From contig JAZARR010000297.1 in NCBI GenBank assembly GCA_037389465.1, positions 496,001 to 560,000 of the forward strand: a stretch of 64,000 nt of DNA, read 5' to 3'. The translations under genes and the position numbers were made by a program. Source of the stretch: Baylisascaris procyonis (lineage: Eukaryota > Nematoda > Chromadorea > Rhabditida > Ascarididae). Positions 58,514 through 64,000 of this stretch are shown one piece after another. Position 1 is the first letter of the stretch, and each line of letters starts with the position of its first letter. The notes beneath the pieces are model-generated. The model was not told the DNA's origin and did no database searches. It worked only from the letters and a program-made list of their open reading frames with translations.

Positions 58514-59763
58514 GCATTAAATCTTAAAAGAATTGCAAATTTGCAACAAAGTGATAAAATAATGTTGACATCAATAAAAATTTTTCTATTTGACATCAAT
58601 TTCTATTTATTAATTAAAGAATGCGCACATAAATTTATAGTCAATGAACGTAGAATCTTCTAAAAACGCAACAATCATATCATGAAAACGTTGATCTATT
58701 CTTAGCATCAGATGGTGAATGTATAATAGAAATTTTTTTAACATGAATAGAGAAAATCAAAAATTCCTCGTCAACTTCGCTATCAGATGAACTTCTGATG
58801 GCTCGAGAGAGATTGAATTGAATAAATACCGAACAATCAGTTGATATGCGGAAATTTATTTCTCATAAATTTACTCAATTTCAAAAGCAATTGACAATAA
58901 AATTTTTTAAAGACATGCCAATTTTTTGTTTAAAAAAAAATTATCAATTACTCTCCACAAGAGAAAAATTACTATCAAATAAACATCAAGAAATATAGCA
59001 GAAATTTATTGCAGCAGTAATTTTTCGTCACTTTTGCGGCTTAAAATATTGATGATTGCCCGAATTTTTCTCGTAATTTCTTTAAGAAATAGGTCACAAT
59101 CGATTCTCGGAGCAAAATAAATTGCATCACGATTTGTGTGAATGTTGATTGAAAAAGATGAATTGAAATCTATAAAAAAAAACGATAAAATATTCACTTA
59201 AAGTAGTCAAAATAGTCGGAAATAATTCTAAAATTAAGGAAGCATTAATTCAAGATATCATTTCTCAAGAACTAATATAGCAAATTTTCCACAAATCTAC
59301 GTCAAGCTCGTCATAAATAACTATTGACGTATATGTAAATTTATTCACTTGTATATTTTATGCAAGCATTGACACCTTAACTGCCTGACAACCGACTGGA
59401 AACGGAAGAAAAATAGACCAATGTGGTACTCTGCATCATTCTTATCATTTATTCAATTCGATCCATGCATCGCTCACATCATGAACTAGTATCTCGAGGT
59501 TTTCTATAATTTCCATGAGTAGCCAGAATGAACTGCATCATCAATTCAATAAGCTATTGTTATATTGTAACTCAATGCATCAATTCTATCTCAATTATTG
59601 CCACTGCATAGCAAAGCGCAGATGCACGTTTGCCGTTTCATTTGTATCTCTATCCCTGCCAATAATTTTCTATTGCTAATGACTTCTATCTATATGTAGT
59701 GATCACTTTTACATACTTTAGTGTGGGGTGTAACGAATAATGCACTCATTATTCGTATCGGCT

Positions 59764-59892
59764 ATGTCACTGTTGTTGTGTATGTTAATCAATGCGGCAC
59801 TTTGTGTACCATTTTGTATCGATGTCAATGCTGTCGTGTGCAAAGTTGCTGAACCATTCTGCACTATCGGGTATTGCCAATTTGTAGGTTAA
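59764..59892 (+). CDS. Candidate small secreted Cys-rich peptide or signal-peptide exon
   Basis: From ATG at 59764, 42 codons run to TAA at 59890. The first 14 residues (MSLLLCMLINAALC) form a plausible signal sequence; the rest has four or five Cys (FCIDVNAVVCKVAEPFCTIG, then YCQFVG). It could be a complete micropeptide precursor, with a terminal Gly, or a first exon: GTAGGT at 59884 and GGTTAA after 59887 are possible donors, and either could splice to the exon at 62449. No family recognised; the evidence is sequence composition only. Confidence 0.25.
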   Translation: MSLLLCMLINAALCVPFCIDVNAVVCKVAEPFCTIGYCQFVG

Positions 59893-62448
59893 TGGAAGAG
59901 TCATGGACTAGACATAGTCAGAGTTATCGGATAAGATGGGATATCCAAATACCTCTCCTCCTCTCCCTCTCCCCTCTTCCATCCATAAGGAGTGTTTCAG
60001 AGAACTCTTTGATTTCTTCAAGTTGTTTTCATAAATATACGTTTATTTTTCCCTGTATAAATTAGCTAAAAATATTTTTGCATGCAAAAATAATAAATCA
60101 TGTGGCATGAAGTTTTATTAACTGTTCCATTATTCGAACTTCAATAGTCATTACTACTGCCTCGCTAAACGGAATGAAATAGAATGCGGTTATATAAACA
60201 GTGATTTTCCGTCCAACAAAGGGATTTATTATTTGTTGAAGATAAAATTCGAACTTTTTAGAACGGCAAAATATATAAGCAAAATTATAATAGTAGCGCA
60301 TACTCTTGCATCGTTATTTAATTTGGAAAACTAGTCTTCGTATGTGAGGAACACTTTGAAGGCAAACGATAGGTAGTTTAGGAAATTTCAGTTAGAACTT
60401 CAATTGTTTGTTGTTGTTTGTTTGTTTGTTTGTTTGTTTGTTCAACTGTTTGTTCAATTGTTTGTCTTACTTGCCTTACCTGATTGATTAAATTAATCAA
60501 CTGTTCATATTTATATGAACTGATCGGTTGTAGGTAGAGATTAAATTATTCAATTTATTTTCTCGCGCACTTCTTGAGCGCTTCTCTAATAAACTCTCTC
60601 CGTTCCAGTTATTATACCCCTAAAACATCACTATGATGATGGCTAACTAACGCATGATTGGTCGAGGTATGTTAATGACTAAGCATCGAATAATGAATAT
60701 CCCTTATATTTGAATTTATCCATTACATTTGTAGGCCATTCAGTAATATTCATTCGGTCTTATTGCATTCGCCTAAGAAAATGCATCATTGCAGCAATCT
60801 TTTCCCCTAAGTGCAATCTTTTCCTATAACGTTTTTTTTCCAATTTCATGCAAGAACCAAAAAAATCAACGTTAGAAATTCGTTGGCTTTAGTTTATTTT
60901 TTTCTTTTATTTCCTATAAGTCAAATTTTAATTTTAGTTTCAAGTAATAATATCATTCTTAGCTTATATTAGAAAAAATTATTCAATGAAGACTCTGAAG
61001 TGATGTTTGAGAAGTCTCTAGACGACATTCACGATAAAAAAAAGGTAAAACGGAGGCAAACCTCCGATTCGTTCGCAACAGCATACTAAGAAAAACGCTT
61101 AGCTATTTTAGGTAAGAAAGCATCAAAAAAATAAGATCGAGGAATAGATTGTTCAGACGAGCAAGTAATCAGCAACTTTCAATAAATCCAGGAGTTAAAT
61201 TTGGAATGCGTTTCCATATGTAAAATGAAAACGGAGCCGTCTAGAAAACATTTCCAATAAATATCATTATTTATACTGATAATATACTGGAAAAAAAAAA
61301 CGTTATCAACGCTACATAGAGCTCAAATGGATAACGAAGAGGACAAGGGAGTCTAGAGGAACCACTATGCGTCGACATAATAGCGCACCGATACATATGG
61401 GCAATTTGGTAACGATTTTGCGTTTCTAACGTCGATTATCCTTTTTTTTTTCCTATAGTAGCAGCCGCGCACCAACGATCCATCGTCAACTAGGGTGAGT
61501 GGGACCAGATGAGTGGAGCAATGAACGATGTGGATAATAGCGAGACAGGAAGCGATATCCTATGCGTACTTCACGCGCACTCATAGACATTTCCATTGAA
61601 ATCGCATTCGACGAGATTATAAATCATGACGAAGTGATACGTCACTAGAATAAATAAGCTTATTCCCACCCTATGCTACAATATTTATTACTCACCGCAG
61701 ATGAAAGCATTAATCAAAGCATTGTTTAGTGAAATATAATACTGAGACATTGTTAGCTCTTTATGATTTCATTCATCTTAGGTGATGATGTTTACATTGT
61801 TGCGGTAAACGGATATGCAAGAATTCAGAGTTCAATGATTTCCTCTTATAGGAATGAGAAGCCATTAAGCTGCTTATTCTAATTTGCAAATATAATGAAC
61901 TATATTGAAATAGTAAAATGCTGAAGAACTGTTCAAATGAAATTGTTTGAATATTTAAAAATAGGAAAGAAACTCTAAAAAAACAATTATGTATAACCTA
62001 TGAAGCAAACTAAACAAATTTATGCGGCCTTTAAGAATAACGCCGAGCAAAATTACGATGGCAGTTATAAAAATTAAGCATGAAATAAAGTTATGCTAAT
62101 GATTTCAAAAAGCGTTGTCTTTTTTTCAGTCATTTCATGTAAGCATCTTCATTTGATAGGAATCTCTCGTTTCTTTTGCTCACTTTTTTTTGCTAAAGGG
62201 GAGACGGCTGTTATGTTTTTAATTCTATCATTTTGTTTAGCAATTAGCACACCTTTGTGAAGGCCTTATTTTCTTCGTTTCACTGATTAAAATAATTCAA
62301 ATATAATATTTTTTGCTTCATCGGCTGTCACTAAGTTGCACTCAGTAATATATTTCAGTCATATCGACTGTTTCAGTTGAGATATTTTAAATGATTTGTG
62401 TTGTGGTGGATAACATTTCCGTCACTCAATGATTTAATTTTACTGCAG
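59893..62448. other. AT-rich stretch without a recognisable gene
   Basis: The only notable feature is a (GTTT)n tract at about 60405-60465. No supported coding frame or RNA gene is seen. It may be an intron if the 59764 and 62449 exons belong together. Confidence 0.4.
60405..60465. repeat. (GTTT)n tetranucleotide repeat
   Basis: A run of TTGTTTG units with CAACTG and CAATTG interruptions. Confidence 0.9.
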
Positions 62449-62505
62449 GTGCCAGACGCTTGGTCAGCGGCAGTTTTCGTTATCATGCGCACGTCATTTG
62501 TGGAG
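62449..62505 (+). CDS. Candidate 57-bp internal exon
   Basis: The segment is bordered by a strong acceptor (TTTTACTGCAG) and a consensus donor (GGAG|GTAAGA). It is open in all three frames, including VPDAWSAAVFVIMRTSFVE and ARRLVSGSFRYHAHVICGG. It is less AT-rich than its surroundings. Which frame is used, and which gene it belongs to, cannot be decided; the 59764 frame is one possible upstream partner. Confidence 0.3.
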
Positions 62506-63449
62506 GTAAGAATTTTCAAAATCTTAAATGTCTCATCCCTTACTCGAGGGAGGTTGCTAGTCGTTCGAGGTGGAAGAGTTGAAGGAAGTCAAACTAAATG
62601 ATGGTGAAAAAAGTGCCTTTTAATCTTTTTTAGCAGTGAGACGGTGTGAAAATAACCTTCTTAAACTATATTTTTTTAGACAATTGTATTTTTTCCATTT
62701 TTTATTTGCCATTTTATCTAGAAATTAGCATGCGGTATACCTCTAAATTTTCAGTGCGGAAATTTCACAAATAAAGTGACGTAGTTAATCTGACCTCGGT
62801 CAAACTTCACCAGTTCTTATAGGGTGAAATGAGTTAGCATTTGCGTGTGGCGAATTAGCATCACGCGTATTGCGAAAAAATTGCCATTCACATATGCGCA
62901 AAATCTTTCTTCTACGTTCATTGAATATTTGCTTTTCGAGGTATTTCATTATGCGATCTCATTTTTCAATGGGCTCTCGAATGCATTCCATGTGATGTTC
63001 GTCGAGTGTTTTCAGATTGGCAGGAGAAACGCTAGCTGCTAGAATAAAGGAATCAGGCGAAAGAAGTGGATAGGATGGCCCCGTTCGAGAGCTATCTAGA
63101 TAGACGAATCTATCGAGTATGCAGGAGGCGAAGAGATCATGGTTTCCCGCTTTATATTGATGTATTTTGCAGTTTTATGTGAGGCATATGTTTTCGCATT
63201 TTGTGATTGTCTGTGATCTTCTTCATGATTGCTGTTGTTGTTTCACTTATCAATTTCTGCTATGATTGTTGTTATGCCTTATGTTTCGCCACTCTCGGTA
63301 TTTTGACTGGGAATTTTATTAATGACCTTCCGAGGGAAGGGGGTGGCTTCAAGTCGAAGCAGCTGGACCGAGAGTGGCGCTAGTTAAAGCTTTGCCTACG
63401 TTGCGCTCACACTGAATGAGCCCAATTGGACACTGGGCCGCGGTCGTGT

Positions 63450-64000
63450 TCAGTGAATAAGGGATTCTACGTCAGCCGTTTGAAGATCGCACTGGCGTGT
63501 CTGTAGCTCCGCGGATTGCTGAGGGTTGCAGCCGCAGAAAGCTCTAGTTAGCTTGCGCGGCTCCAGATTAGTTTCTCGGGCAGTCTGTAGTAGCCGGGTT
63601 GCAGTGTAATTTGGTATTTTGTGCCTAACTTAGGTAGAATTTTTCTGCGGTTTGTTGAGGCAGTGTGGGCAGCTGTCACGTTCGGACTTTGAATTTTTCG
63701 TTGAAATGTCACCCTTTTGTCTGACTGCAACGGTGCCGAATACGGTGCAGTCTTCGGTCTAGCGTGGGTCGTGACGTTCGCCCTTGATTTATGAAACAAT
63801 TCAGAGTTTGCACAGCTTAGCGATTTCATGTACGGCGCGCGTTCGATCTGCCATCGAAACTTTTTGGCAGCCCTCGGGAGCTAGTGCGGTATGTTCTTCT
63901 ATCCGCACGTACGTAGTTTCTGATGGTGCATTTGAGTTGGGTGTGGTAGGTTTTTTAATCTACACTTTACGCACTGGGTCTTTGAAGATGGTGGGCGTTT
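63450..64000 (-). pseudogene. GC-richer, frame-broken coding-like region at the right edge
   Basis: Base composition rises clearly here. On the minus strand one frame, open for at least 93 codons (63829-63548, with earlier in-frame codons), contains ARPKTAPYSAPLQSDKRVTF. Another frame read from the window edge contains NAPSETTYVRIEEHTALAPE, QKVSMADRTRAVHEIAKLCK, later DSCPHCLNKPQKN, and after a stop AFCGCNPQQSAELQTRQCDL, interrupted by several stops. This looks like a decaying coding sequence, perhaps a retroelement (Cys-rich, basic), extending out of the window. No catalytic motif was recognised. Confidence 0.3.

Larger units (their letters stand above)
55023..59763. other. 4.7-kb spacer upstream of cat-4 copy B
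   Basis: It should contain the promoter of cat-4 copy B. The 118-codon plus-strand frame at 55186-55542 is low-complexity and Lys-rich and not supported. Around 55665-55700 the block TTCCTGATCAGGAA is a perfect palindrome within a repeated CCTGAT context. Two hairpins (56970-57003 and 58471-58513) are listed separately. Otherwise AT-rich DNA without recognisable genes. Confidence 0.5.

Overview
The window looks like nuclear DNA of a nematode. It is strongly AT-rich, genes are split by long introns with GT..AG ends, and three loci encode recognisable animal proteins: a two-DM-domain transcription factor of the MAB-3/DMD-3 type (a nematode arrangement), a complete mitochondrial HSP70 (hsp-6/mortalin), and two GTP cyclohydrolase I genes (cat-4 type) in tandem. 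Introns reach several kilobases, so it is unlikely to be a Caenorhabditis. I cannot name the species. Exons were joined by reading frame, GT/AG borders and intron phase, not by transcript evidence.

Layout: (1) 1-7530, + strand, DM-domain gene in six exons, 5' end open at the window edge. (2) 7531-11788, gap between convergent genes with TA microsatellites and weak exon-like frames. (3) 11789-21245, - strand, a six-exon single-pass membrane protein with a signal peptide and a CUB-like ectodomain; every intron phase agrees. (4) 21246-28690, long spacer with a fold-back element between two TA tracts, a triplicated 25-bp repeat, an unassigned basic open frame and a palindrome cluster. (5) 28691-38125, + strand, hsp-6-like gene in 14 exons, complete. 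(6) 40073-43710 and 48858-55022, - strand, two intact GTP cyclohydrolase I genes sharing internal intron positions and phases. (7) Introns of the second copy hold decayed coding-like stretches and a 163-codon open frame. (8) 55023-64000, mostly gene-free, with a candidate secreted peptide, one candidate small exon, and a GC-richer, frame-broken coding-like stretch at the right edge.

Functionally the genes are mostly independent: sex-specific transcription (DM protein), mitochondrial protein import and folding (HSP70), and tetrahydrobiopterin synthesis for dopamine and serotonin (GTP cyclohydrolase I). In C. elegans I recall dmd-3, hsp-6 and cat-4 all on chromosome V, so the block may be remnant synteny (from memory, not checked). 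No CRISPR, operon or phage-like system is present. The observations most worth a second look are the cat-4 duplication, the shortened zinc site in the first DM domain, the fold-back element at 22.4-22.7 kb, and the decayed frames inside the second cat-4 copy.
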